NCBI GenBank assembly: GCA_963693305.1
Contig: OY855907.1
Location: forward strand, 39,334,856-39,398,855
Length of the DNA stretch: 64,000 bases
From: Meandrina meandrites
Taxonomy: Eukaryota > Cnidaria > Anthozoa > Scleractinia > Meandrinidae
Direction: 5' to 3'
Shown here: piece after piece, positions 37,101 to 49,733 of the stretch
Numbering within the stretch: position 1 is the first letter of the stretch
Layout: every line of letters starts with the position of its first letter
Translations under genes and position numbers: made by a program
Notes under the pieces: generated by a model
Seen by the model: the letters and a program-made list of their open reading frames with translations, nothing else
What the model was told of the DNA's origin: nothing
Database searches by the model: none

Positions 37101-40100
37101 ATGAGTGTACACCCACAGAAGTTTGCACAAAAATGACTGTACACGCATATAAGTGTGCACAAAAATAACTGTACACGCACATAAGTGTGCACAATAATGA
37201 CTATACACCCACATAAGTGTGCACAAAGATGACTGTACACCCACAGAAGTTTACACAAAAATGACTGCACACGCATATAAGTGTGCACAAAAATAACTGT
37301 ACACGCACATAAGTGTGCACAATAATGACTATACACCCACATAAGTGTACACAAAGATGACTGTACACCCACAGAAGTTTGCACAAAAACGACTTTACAC
37401 GTGTATAAGTGTGCACAAAAATAACTGTACACCCACATAACTGTGCACAATAATGACTGTACACCCACATAAGTGTGCACAAAAATGACTTTACACGCAC
37501 ATAAGTGTGCACAAAAGTGACTGTACACCCACACATGTGTGAAGAAAAATGACAGTACACGCACGTAAGTGTGCACAAAAATGACTGTACCCCGACATAA
37601 GTGTGCACAAAGATGACTGTACACCCAGGGAAGTTTGCACAAGAATGACTGTACAAGCATATAAGTGTGCACAAAAATAACTGTACACCCACATAACTGT
37701 GCACAAAAATGACTGTACACCCAGATAAGGGTGCACAAAAATGACCTTACACCCACATAAGTGTGCATAAAAATGCCTGTACACGTACATAAGTGTGCAC
37801 AAAAAAGACTATACCCCGACATAAGTGTGCGCAAAAATGAATGTACACCCACATAAGTGTGAATAAAAGTGACTGTACACGCACATAAGTGTGCACAAAA
37901 ATGACTGTACACCCACATAAGTGTGAATAATAATGACTGTACACGCACATACGAGTGTACAAAAATGACCTTACACCCAGATAAGTGTGCACAAAACTGA
38001 CTGTACACCCACATAAGTGTAGACATAAATGACTGTACACGCACATTAGTGTGTGCAAAAATGACTGTACACGCACCTAAGTGTCCACAAAGATGAGTGT
38101 ACACCCACAGAAGTTTGCACAAAAATGAATGTACACGCATATAAATGTGCACAAAAATAACTGTACACGCACATAAGTGTGCACAATAATGAATATACAC
38201 CCACATAAGTGTGCAGAAAGATGACTGTACACCCACAGAAGTTTACACAAAAATGACTGCACACGCATATAAGTGTGCACAAAAATAACTGTACACGCAC
38301 ATTAGTGTGCACAATAATGACTATACACCCACATAAGTGTACACAAAGATGACTGTACACCCACAGAAGTTTGCACAAAAACGACTTTACACGCGTATAA
38401 GTGTGCACAAAAATAACTGTACACCCACATAACTGTGCACAATAATGACTGTACACCCACATAAGTGTGCACAAAAATGACTTTACACGCACATAAGTGT
38501 GCACAAAAGTGACTGTACACCCACACATGTGTGCAGAAAAATGACAGTACACGCACGTAAGTGTGCACAAAAATGACTGTACCCCGACATAAGTGTGCAC
38601 AAAGATGACTGTACACCCAGGGAAGTTTACATAAGAATGACTGTACAAGCATATAAGTGTGCACAAAAATAACTGTACACCCACATAACTGTGCACAAAA
38701 ATGACTGTACACCCAGATAAGGGTGCACAAAAATGACCTTACACCCACATAAGTGTGCATAAAAATGCCTGTACACGTACATAAGTGTGCACAAAAAAGA
38801 CTATACCCCAACATAAGTGTGCGCAAAAATGAATGTACACCCACATAAGTGTGAATAAAAGTGACTGTACACGCACATAAGTGTGCACAAAAATGACTGT
38901 ACACCCACATAAGTGTGCATAATAATGACTGTACACGCACATAAGAGTGTACAAAAATGACCTTACACCCAGATAAGTGTGCACAAAACTGACTGTACAC
39001 CCACATAAGTGTAGACATAAATGACTGTACACGCACATGAGAGTGTGCAAAAAGGACTGTACACGCACCTAAGTGTCCACAAAGATGAGTGTACACCCAC
39101 AGAAGTTTGCACAAAAATGACTGTACACGCATATAAGTGTGCACAAAAATAACTGTACACGCACATAAGTGTGCACAATAATGACTATACACCCACATAA
39201 GTGTGCACAAAGATGACTGTACACCCACAGAAGTTTACACAAAAATGACTGCACACGCATATAAGTGTGCACAAAAATAACTGTACACGCACATAATTGT
39301 GCACAATAATGACTATACACTCACATAAGTGTACACAAAGATGACTGTACACCCACAGAAGTTTGCACAAAAACGACTGTACACGCGTATAAGTGTGCAC
39401 AAAAATAACTGTACACCCACATAACTGTGCACAATAATGACTGTACACCCACATAAGTGTGCACAAAAATGACTTTACACGCACATAAGTGTGCACAAAA
39501 GTGACTGTACACCCACACATGTGTGCAGAAAAATGACAGTACACGCACGTAAGTGTGCACAAAAATGACTGTACCCCGACATAAGTGTGCACAAAGATGA
39601 CTGTACACACACAGAAGTTTGCACAAAAATGACTGTACACGCAGAAAAGTTTGCACAAAAATAACTGTACACGCACATAACTGTGCACAAAATTGACTGT
39701 ACACCCACATAAGTGTGCACAAAGATGACTGTACACGCACATAAGTGTGCACAAAAATGACCTTACACCCAGATAAGTGTGCACAAAAATGACTCTACAC
39801 CCAAATAACTGTGCACAAAGATGACTTTACACTCACATAAGTGTGCACAAAAATGATTGTACACGCATATAAGTGTGCACAAAAATAATTGTACACGCAC
39901 ATAAGTGTGCACAAAAATGACTGTACACGCACATAAGTGTGAAGAAAAATGACTGTACCCCGACATAAGTGTGCACAAAAATTAATGTACACCCACATAA
40001 GTGTGAACAAAAATGACTTTACACGCACAAAAGTGTGCACAAAAATGACTGTACACCCAGATAAGTGTGCAGAATAATGACTGTACACGCACATAAGAGT

Positions 40101-41243
40101 GCACATTAATGACCGTACACGCACATAAGTGTGCACAATAATGACTGTACACGCACATAAGTTTGCACAAAAATGACTATACACGCACATACGTGTGCAC
40201 AAAATGACTGTACCCCCACATAAGTGTACACAAAAATGAATGTACACCCACGTAAGTGTGCACAAAAATGACTGTACACGCACATAAGTGTGCACAAAAA
40301 TGACTGTACGCCAACATAAGTGTAGACATAAATGACTGTACATGCACATAAGTATGCGCAAAAATGACAGCACACGCACATAAGTGTGCACAAAGATGAC
40401 TGTACACCCTCAGAAGTTTACACAAGAATGACTGTACAAGCATATAAGTGTGCACAAAAATAACTGTACACCCACATAACTGTGCACAAAAATGACTGTA
40501 CACCCAGATAAGGGTGCACAAAAATGACTGTACACCCACATAAGTGTGCATAAAAATGCCTGTACACGTACATAAGTGTGCACAAAAAAGACTGTACCCC
40601 GACATAAGTGTGCACAAAAATGAATGTACACCCACATAAGTGTCAATAAAAATGACTGTACACGCACATAAGTGTGCACAAAAATGACCTTACACCCAGA
40701 TAAGTGTGCACAAAACTGACTGTACGCCCACATAAGTGTAGACATAAATGACTATACACGCACATGAGTGTGTGCAAAAATGACTGTACACGCACCTAAG
40801 TGTTCACAAAGATGAGTGTACACCCACAGAAGTTTGCACAAAAATGATTGTACACGCATATAAGTGTGCACAAAAATAACTGTACACGCACATAAGTGTG
40901 CACAATAATGACTATACACCCACATAAGTGTGCACAAAGATGACTGTACACACACATAAGTTTGCACAAAAATGACTGCACACGCACATAAGTGTGCACA
41001 AAAATATCTGTACACCCACATAACTGTGCACAATAATGACTGTACACCCACATAAGTGTGCACAAAAATGACTTTACACGCACATATGTGTGCAGAAAAA
41101 TGACAGTACACGCACGTAAGTGTGCACAAAAATGACTGTAAACCCACAGAAGTTTGCACAAAAATGACTGTACACGCAGAAAAGTGTGCACAAAAATAAC
41201 TTTAAACGCACATAAGTGTGCACAATAATGACTGTACACCCCA
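31186..41243. repeat. Macro-array unit C (largest, ~10 kb)
   Basis: Linker at 31186-31308, short array at 31310-31626, block at 31627-33780 and long array at 33781-41243. The block is uninterrupted and about 2.15 kb, near-identical to A, B and D. The dyad near 31687 is perfect here: TTGGACTCGGG, loop CGAA, CCCGAGTCCAA. The linker has CATTAAAAAG where the others have CATTTAAAAG. Confidence 0.92.
33781..41243. repeat. Long 32-bp minisatellite array of unit C (~233 units) with higher-order repeats
   Basis: The longest array. The marker monomer CAGATAAGGGTGCAC occurs at 34651, 35643, 36730, 37722, 38714 and 40505, giving steps of 992, 1087, 992, 992 and 1791 bp, close to 31, 34, 31, 31 and 56 monomers. 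The intervening blocks repeat the same order of monomer variants, so this is a true higher-order repeat of about 1 kb. Two such blocks together make a 2,079-bp period (for example 34452-35165 against 36531-37244). Confidence 0.95.
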
Positions 41244-44200
41244 TGTTATGTTCATTTAAAAGTGATTTGTTTCCTATGTTTCAGTGGCATGCCTAAACTA
41301 GCTACCTCGAAGCTAAGTGTATGACCACTATAAACAACATTTACATTTTTTTACATTTACATTTTTACCCACATAAGTGTGCAAAAAATGACTTTACATG
41401 CACATAAGTGTGCACAAAAATGACTGTAGACGCACATAAGTGTGCACAAAGACAACTGTACACCCAGATAATTTTGCACAAAAATGACTGTACACCCACA
41501 TAAGTTTGCACAAAAAGGACTGTACACGCACATAAGTGTGCACAGAAATGACTGTAAACTCATATAAGTGTGCACAAAAATGACTGCAAACGCACATAAG
41601 TTAGCACAATAATGACTGTACACGCACATAGGTGTGCACAAAAATGACTGTACATCCACATAAGTGTGCACAAAAATGACTGTACAGCCTTTTTGTGCCT
41701 GATATCTGAGCGAATTTGCAAAAACCTGGTCGCCGAGGTTTTCGGTTGGACTCGGGCGAAGCCCGAGTCCAAGCCTAGCTGGTGCCCTTAACGGTAGGGG
41801 GGCTGCCGTCACCAGTGCCCTGGTGACCTGGCCCAGGGTCGTAGCTATCCGCCGGTGCCTGGTTGGCGGACTAGCTGTTAAAAGCAGGGGGGAGGGGAGG
41901 GTTTTTCTGTCCATGCTTGGGCCTGTTTGTGTTAAATTTTGAGCACGTTTGTGTTGAATTTTGAATGCCCTGTGGGGGCTGTCGATTATTTTGATTGACG
42001 TTGCTTGAGGGTTCCCTGCTGAGAAGGGACCTGGCTGGTGTGTCAGGTGTCACGTGGGCTGGTGACGTGACAATCTCTAGCCAGGGGGGAGGCCCAGACA
42101 CTTGTACCAGCTTGGAGTGTTTTGGCTTGTGGGCGACCAGGTTCTTGCAAATCCGCTAAAAATGGCTGTTCAAAATCTGTTAAAATCTGTGACAAAGCTC
42201 CTTTAAATACATGTAAGCAAGTCCTGATGTGATGGACTTTTAATTTTCTGGTCTCTTGAAAATACAACATATAGTTTCACGTCTTGTCACCAGTCTCATC
42301 TACCTTCTTTAAAGACATGATAAGAGCACCCCCCCCCCCCCCCCCCCTGTAAGTGAACTTGGCAACAGTTGAACAAAACATACCAGTTTGAAGGGAAGTA
42401 TAGTTATACTGTTGAATGACACAAATTTTATTCTTTAGACACTGAATTGAAAAATTGAAATTTTTTCAGCACTCATGTGGAATCCTCTTAGACCCTTTTT
42501 GTGTTGTCAGGCCTCATATAGATATGTATAGTTATGCGCATCTATGGATCTAGACAGGGAAAGGTTGTACAAATCCATTAGGGGGTGAAAGGCACATGGA
42601 CAACTAGACAGCTTTATCAACCCTGCATATATCCATGCAGTACTTGGGCTGGAAAGAGCACAACAACGTTGCTAGTAACAATAGTAGCTGTTACAGGAAA
42701 CAAGTTCAAAATATGGATACGCATCTATGGTATAGTGGAGTTCCCTGTACTAGGCAATGGTTGTAGAAGCGTAATAAAAGGAATATGGATTAATGAAAAA
42801 GACGAAATAGTGAATTGCTAATGATTTGAGTGTGAAATACAAAAAATCCATATGGTACCGAAAGAACCGGAAAACTGATTTTGCAATATTGAGGGAAGAG
42901 TGGGATATCTGTGGGCATTTACATAAGGCCTGTTTTAGCCTAAAATGTGCAATGAATTTTTTTTTTTAAACTTTGTTTGAATGTTATGTCACATAAATCA
43001 AAAGACATTTTGCACTGGGAGAAAGGAAAATAACTGAAAATGGGGTTCATATTAGTTAACTTCCAGCTTAGGTAAGTTCGGTGATGACTGACTTGCTGCT
43101 GCCCGGTACGAAAACCCTAGAAAACCCTGTGGGAAAAAAAAAAGGGAACGTACTCTCCTCATCGAAGGCTGAGCGCACTACCCCTGGAGATGGGGCCAAT
43201 CAAATACCGAATTAATTTAAGCTATATTTATAAATATGTGTCAAGTCCACAATGTTGTTCAGACGTGCAAGTGTCCTGAGCTGTGCCACTGACTGAGCTC
43301 CACCAAGGCATGTCAGAGGTAATCCAACAACTGATAGCAGGACAGACAGGCATCTCCAAATCAGCTCGACCATGCAAAAACAGAGAAATAACGAAACAAT
43401 GAATGAGAAAGGGTGATGATTTTCTGGGTGGGATATGGGCAAATAAATTTTTAAATGAGATCAGTAGTTGTACATAAGCTATATTCCATAGTGGTTAAAC
43501 CACATACAGTATTCAATGACCACCCAGGGCCAATGAAAGGAAAATCCTATTGCAGCCAACCCACGTGAGTTGATGTGAAAGACAAAATATTCTGTTTAGT
43601 CAATCGAAGCCAAACATAATACCATTGAGAAACTACAAAAGCAGCAGAATAAAACAGGGCACCCAAAGGGTACATGTGCGGGATACAATGTTGCGATTCA
43701 TCTGCATAACTCACTTGTATAAGTTATTTACATAATTTTCTTTTCTTTTCAACAAATGCATACTGATTATAGCGCAACATTGAAGGGAAGTGCTTTAACA
43801 TTCAGTTACAGTGCTTTTACAGCTAGACAAGGATATGGCTGAAACCAATAAGTGTGCACATAAGTGTGCACAAAAATGACTGCACAAGCACATAAGTGTG
43901 CACAAAGATGACTGTACACCCATATAAGTGTACACATAAATTACTGTAAAGGAAAATAAGTTTGCACAAAAATGACTGTACATGCACATAAGTGTGCCCA
44001 AAGGTGACTGTACACCAACATAAGTGTGCACAAAAATGACTGCAAACCCACATAAGTGTGCACAATAATGACTGCACACGCACATAAGTGTGCACAAAAA
44101 TGACTGTACACGCACATAAGTGTGCACAAAAATGACTGTAAACGCACATAAGTGTGCACAAATATGACTGTACACGCACATAAGTGTGAACAAAAATGAC

Positions 44201-47200
44201 TGTACAACGACATAAGTGTGCACAAAAATGAATGTACACCCACATAAGTGAACAAAAATGACTGTACACGCACAAAAGTGTGCACAAAAATGACTGTACA
44301 CCCACATAAGTGTGCACAATAATGACTGTACACGCACATAAGAGTGCACATTAATGACCGTACACGCACATAAGTGTGCACAATAATGACTGTACACGCA
44401 CATAAGTTTGCACAAAAATGACTATACAAGCACATACGTGTGCACAAAATGACTGTACCCCCACATAACTGTAAACAAAAATGAATGTACACCCACGTAA
44501 GTGTGCACAAAAATGACTGTACACGCACATAAGTGTGCGCAAAAATGAGTGTACACCCACATAAGTGTAGACATAAATGACTGTACATGCACATAAGTAT
44601 GCGCAAAAATGACTGCACACGCACATAAGTGTGCACAAAGATGACTGTACACCCACAGAAGTTTACACAAGAATGACTGTAAAGCATATCAGTGTGCAAA
44701 AAAATAACTGTACACCCACATAACTGTGCACAAAAATGACTGTACACCCAGATAAGGGTGCACAAAAATGACCTTACACCCACATAAGTGTAAATAAAAA
44801 TGCCTGTACACGTACATAAGTGTGCACAAAAAAGACTGTACCCCGACATAAGTGTGCACAAAAATGACTGTACACCTACATAAGTGTGCACAAAAATGAC
44901 TGTACACCCACATAAGTGTGCACAAAAATGACTGTACACCCACATAAGTGTGCATAATAATGACTGTACACGCACATAAGAGTGTACAAAAATGACCTTA
45001 CACCCAGATAAGTGTGCACAAAAATGAATGTACACCCACATAAGTGTGCATAATAATGACTGTACACCCACATAAGTGTGAATAATAATGACTGTACACC
45101 CACATAAGTGTGCATAATAATGACTGTACACCCACATAAGTGTGCATAATAATGACTGTACACGCCCCTAAGTGTGCATAATAATGACTGTACACCCACA
45201 TAAGTGTGCATAATAATGACTGTACACGCCCATAAGTGTGCACAAAAATGAATGTACACCCACATAAGTGTGCATAATAATGACTGTACACGCACATAAG
45301 TGTGCATAATAATGACTGTACACGCCCATAAGTGTGAATAATAATGACTGTAGACGCACATAAGAGTGTACAAAAATGACCTTACACCCAGATAAGTGTG
45401 CACAAAAATGAATGTACACCCACATAAGTGTGCATAATAATGACTGTACACCCACATAAGTGTGCATAATAATGACTGTACACCCACATAAGTGTGCATA
45501 ATAATGACTGTACACCCACATAAGTGTGCATAATAATGACTGTACACGCCCATAAGTGTGCATAATAATGACTGTACACCCACATAAGTGTGCATAATAA
45601 TGACTGTACACGCCCATAAGTGTGCAAAAAAATGAATGTACACCCACATAAGTGTGCATAATAATGACTGTACACGCACATAAGTGTGCATAATAATGAC
45701 TGTACACGCCCATAAGTGTGCATAATAATGACTGTACACCCACATAAGTGTGCATAATAATGACTTTACACGCACATAAGTTTGCATAATAATGACTGTA
45801 CACCCACATAAGTGTGCATAATAATGACTGTACACGCCCATAAGTGTGCATAATAATGACTGTATACCCACATAAGTGTGCATAATAATGACTTTACACG
45901 CACATAAGTGTGCATAATAATGACTTTACACCCACAAAAGTGTGCATAATAATGACTGTACACCCACATAAGTGTGCATAATAATGACTGTACACGCCCG
46001 TAAGTGTGCATAATAATGACTGTACACCCACATAAGTGTGCATAATAATGACTGTACACGCCCATAAGTGTGCACAAAAATGAATGTACACCCACATAAG
46101 TGTGCATAATAATGACTGTACACGCACATAAGTGTGCATAATAATGACTGTACACGCCCATAAGTGTGCAAAATAATGACTGTACACGCACATAAGAGTG
46201 TACAAAAATGACCTTACACCAAGATAAGTGTGCACAAAAATGAATGTACACCCACATAAGTGTGCATAATAATGACTGTACACCCACATAAGTGTGCATA
46301 ATAATGACTGTACACCCACATAAGTGTGCATAATAATGACTGTACACCCACATAAGTGTGCATAATAATGACTGTACACGCCCATAAGTGTGCACAAAAA
46401 TGAATGTACACCCACATAAGTGTGCATAATAATGACTGTACACGCACATAAGTGTGCATAATAATGACTGTACACGCCCATAAGTGTGCATAATAATGAC
46501 TGTACACCCACATAAGTGTGCATAATAATGACTTTACACGCACATAAGTGTGCATAATAATGACTGTACACGCCCATAAGTGTGCATAATAATGACTGTA
46601 CACCCACATAAGTTTGCATAATAATGACTGTACACGCCCATAAGTGTGCATAATAATGACTTTACACGCACATAAGTGTGCATAATAATGACCTTACACC
46701 CAGATAAGTGTGCACAAAACTGACTGTACACCCACATAAGTGTAGACATAAATGACTGTACACGCACATGAGTGTGTACAAAAATGACTGTACACGCACC
46801 TAAGTGTCCACAAAGATGAGTGTACACCCACAGAAGTTTGCACAAAAATGACTGCACACACATATAAGTGTGGACAAAAATAACTGTACACGCACATAAG
46901 TGTGCACAATGATGACTATACACCCACATAAGTGTACACAAAAATGACTGTACACCCACATAAGTGTGCACAAAAATGACTGTACACCCACATAAGTGTG
47001 CACAATAATGACTGTACACGCACATAAGAGTGCACATTAATGACAGTACACGCACATAAGTGTCCACAATAATGACTGTACACGCACATAAGTTTGCACA
47101 AAAATGACTATACACGCACATACGTGTGCACAAAATGACTGTACCCCCACATAAGTGTACACAATAATGACTATACACCCACATAAGTGTGCACAAAGAT

Positions 47201-47629
47201 GACTGTACACACACAGAAGTTTGCACAAAAATGACTGCAGACGCATATAAGTGTGCACAAAAATAACTGTACACCCACATAACTGTGCACAATAATGACT
47301 GTACACCCACATAAGTGTACACAAAGATGACTGTACACACACAGAAGTTTGCACAAAAATGACTGCACACGCATATAAGTGTGCAGAAAAATAACTGTAC
47401 ACCCACATAACTGTGCACAATGATGACTGTACACCCACATAAGTGTGCACAAAAATGACTTTACACGCACATAAGTGTGCACAAAAATGACTGTACACCC
47501 ACATATGTGTGCAGAAAAATGACAGTACACGCACGTAAGTGTGCACAAAAATGACTGTACCCCGACATAAGTGTGCACAAAATAACTGTAAACGCACATA
47601 AAGGTGCACAATAATGACTGTACACCCCA
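41244..47629. repeat. Macro-array unit D
   Basis: Linker at 41244-41365, short array at 41367-41692, block at 41693-43847 and long array at 43848-47629. The block shares CAGGCCTCATATAG near 42508 and the GGGCGAAGCCC dyad with copy A. Confidence 0.92.
43848..47629. repeat. Long 32-bp minisatellite array of unit D (~118 units)
   Basis: 32-bp units as elsewhere. From about 44960 to 46690 the array is dominated by the GCATAATAATG variant with CACGCCCATAAG, a locally homogenised domain. Inside it the segment CATAAGAGTGTAC recurs at 44981, 45363 and 46195. Outside it the mixed GCACAAAAATG types prevail. Confidence 0.97.
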
Positions 47630-48243
47630 TGTTATGTTCATTTAAAAGTGATTTGTTTCCTATGTTTCAGTGGAAGGCCTAAACTAGCTACCTCGAAGCT
47701 AAGTGTATGACCACTATTAGCAACATTTACATTTTTTTACATTTACATTTTTACCCACATAAGTGTGCAAAAAATGACTTTACATGCACATAAGTGTGCA
47801 CAAAAATGACTGTAGACGCACATAAGTGTGCACAAAGACGACTGTGCATCGTCTCCAATACTTATTTTCTTTATTTAGCTTTTATATATTTTGCTGTAGA
47901 ATGTTTGTTAGCTATTAACGTTTTCCATTAACCGTTTTATTTATTTATTTATTTATTTAATTTTGCTTTATTGCCAACCACCGTCCTAGTTTTAATCTAA
48001 TTTAACTTCGCTCAGCTCGATAAGCTTTTTAGTTTTTCTGAGTGTTGTTACCAATATCCTGTTTTAATTTATTTTTTTTTATGAAGCATTGTATGAAGTC
48101 TTTTTTTGGTAATAAAGTTGTTGTTGTTTGTTGTACACCCAGATAATTTTGCACAAAAATGACTGTACACCCACATAAGTTTGCAGAAAAAGGACTGTAC
48201 ACGCACATAAGTGTGCACAGAAATGACTGTAAACCCATATAAA
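47630..48243. repeat. Macro-array unit E, truncated
   Basis: Linker at 47630-47752 and the first part of the short array at 47755-47846. After a foreign insertion (47847-48133) the short array continues at 48134-48243. It then ends abruptly at ACCCATATAA, where unrelated sequence begins. This is the right edge of the macro-array. Confidence 0.92.
47847..48133 (+). mobile_element. Short 3' fragment of a retroposon in unit E
   Basis: About 285 bp absent from the other short arrays. The T-rich interior includes a (TTTA)n run near 47935-47960. It ends in GGTAATAAAGTTGTTGTTG, a simple-repeat 3' tail of the type found on CR1/L2-like LINEs or SINEs. The interrupted word GACTGTACACCC shows a possible short duplication of TGT. 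No coding capacity is seen. Confidence 0.6.
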
Positions 48244-48832
48244 ACACATGATCATTTAAAAATGGACTTGATCAACAAATCCTGGACTGCCAATTTTATG
48301 CCCCATAATATATACTTTTTAAGAGATTTCACATACTTAAGAGGGAAATTACTCATTTTATTGCGTTTTCCACATACAGGTCATTAACAGGGCCCATTTT
48401 AGCAAATAGTTCACATACCTGGAAGAAATCGTTTAATGAAATTCTTGATCTTTCACATACTCTTACTTCATTGATTATAGTTGTTTATTAAAAGTTTTAA
48501 AAAACTGATGCATTTTTCTTGAAGATGCTTATTTTTTTACTTGTTTTTCGCATACCCCACATTGAGAACTTTATGTTTGATTTTTTTGAAAACAAATTTA
48601 ATGGGGCTTCATATACCAGAAATTTTGTTAGCAAAATAGTCAATACCGAAGTGGCCATACGCGTAAGTGTCTTGTACCACGTATGAGAAACTAACCCATC
48701 TGGCCAATTCTTCCAAATGAGTGAAAACATGTGAATAACATGTTGGTTCACTAACGTTATAACCCTCTACATATGCAACTGTGATATAGACGTTATCATA
48801 CTATTTATTCGAGTTACGGAAATTATGCTACA
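48244..48832. other. AT-rich stretch with a ~41-bp-spaced CACATAC motif
   Basis: No gene recognised. The word CACATAC occurs at about 48330, 48371, 48412 and 48454, with steps of 41, 41 and 42 bp, and weaker versions (CGCATAC, CATATAC) follow near 48549 and 48610. The sequence between them is only loosely similar, so this may be an old decayed tandem repeat. Confidence 0.4.
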
Positions 48833-49490
48833 GGTATGGATGTTATACCAGAGGTATGGATGTTATACCACAGATCTGAGGTATGGATATTATACCAGAG
48901 GTATGGATGTTATACCACAGATCTGAGGTATGGATGTTATACCAGAGGTATGGATGTTATACCAGAGGTATGGATATTATACCAGAGGTATGGATATTAT
49001 ACCAGAGGTATGGATATTATACCAGAGGTATGGATGTTATACCACAGATCTGAGGTATGGATGTTATACCAGAGGTATGGATGTTATACCACAGATCTGA
49101 GGTATGGATATTATGCCAGAGGTATGGATGTTATACCACTGATGAGGTATGGATGTTATGCCACAGATTTGAGGTATAGATATTATACCAGAGGTATGGA
49201 TGTTATACCACTGATGAGGTATGGATGTTATACCAGAGGTATGGATGTTATACCACAGATGAGGTATGGATATTATACCTGAGGTATGGATGTTATACCA
49301 AAGGTATGGATGTTATACCACACATATAAGGTATCAATGTTATACCAAAGGCGTGGGTCTTATTACAAGAGGTATAAAAGTTATACCACAGATCTGAAAT
49401 ATGGATGTCATACCTAATACCTGGGGTATGGATGTTATACCCCAGACCTGAGGAATGGATCTAATACCGCGAATCTGGGATATGGATATT
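48833..49490. repeat. 20/27-bp minisatellite of GGTATGGATGTTATACC dyads
   Basis: About 25 copies of GGTATGGATGTTATACC or the GGATATT form. The spacer is AGA (20-bp unit) or ACAGATCTGA (27-bp unit), and copies decay towards 49490. Each unit is a dyad (GGTAT/ATACC) around a 7-nt centre. An ORF of 148 codons crosses it by virtue of the repeat and is not taken as a gene. Confidence 0.95.
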
Positions 49491-49733
49491 TGTTAACTCT
49501 TTAGCTAGTTGTTAAATTGTATATGAGGAACCCAACACTTTTCCGGTAAAGCTCGGCATGGCAAAGCTGCCTCAAAAATAATATAATTTTAATATTATAT
49601 CATGCAATATTATATCAATATTATATCATGTTGTTTGCCGATCTTACGAACAACAAACATTGTTAGCTATGTTTATAAACTTAAAAACGGCAAAACTGTT
49701 AAACGCAGCTACTAAGATAAAGACAAGACGTCG

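Noticed and set aside
11004..47641. Dozens of long minus-strand ORFs (up to 473 codons) in the 32-bp arrays
   Set aside because: The frames arise because a 32-bp unit without antisense stops is open in every frame. They start and end at random point mutations and overlap in three frames.
8321..48243. CRISPR-like look of regularly spaced short repeats
   Set aside because: The whole 32-bp unit is repeated with no unique spacers, and the context is a eukaryotic genome.
48836..49282. 148-codon frame in the GGTAT/ATACC minisatellite
   Set aside because: A repeat-derived frame; the mixed 20/27-bp units would shift any coding frame and the array decays beyond it.
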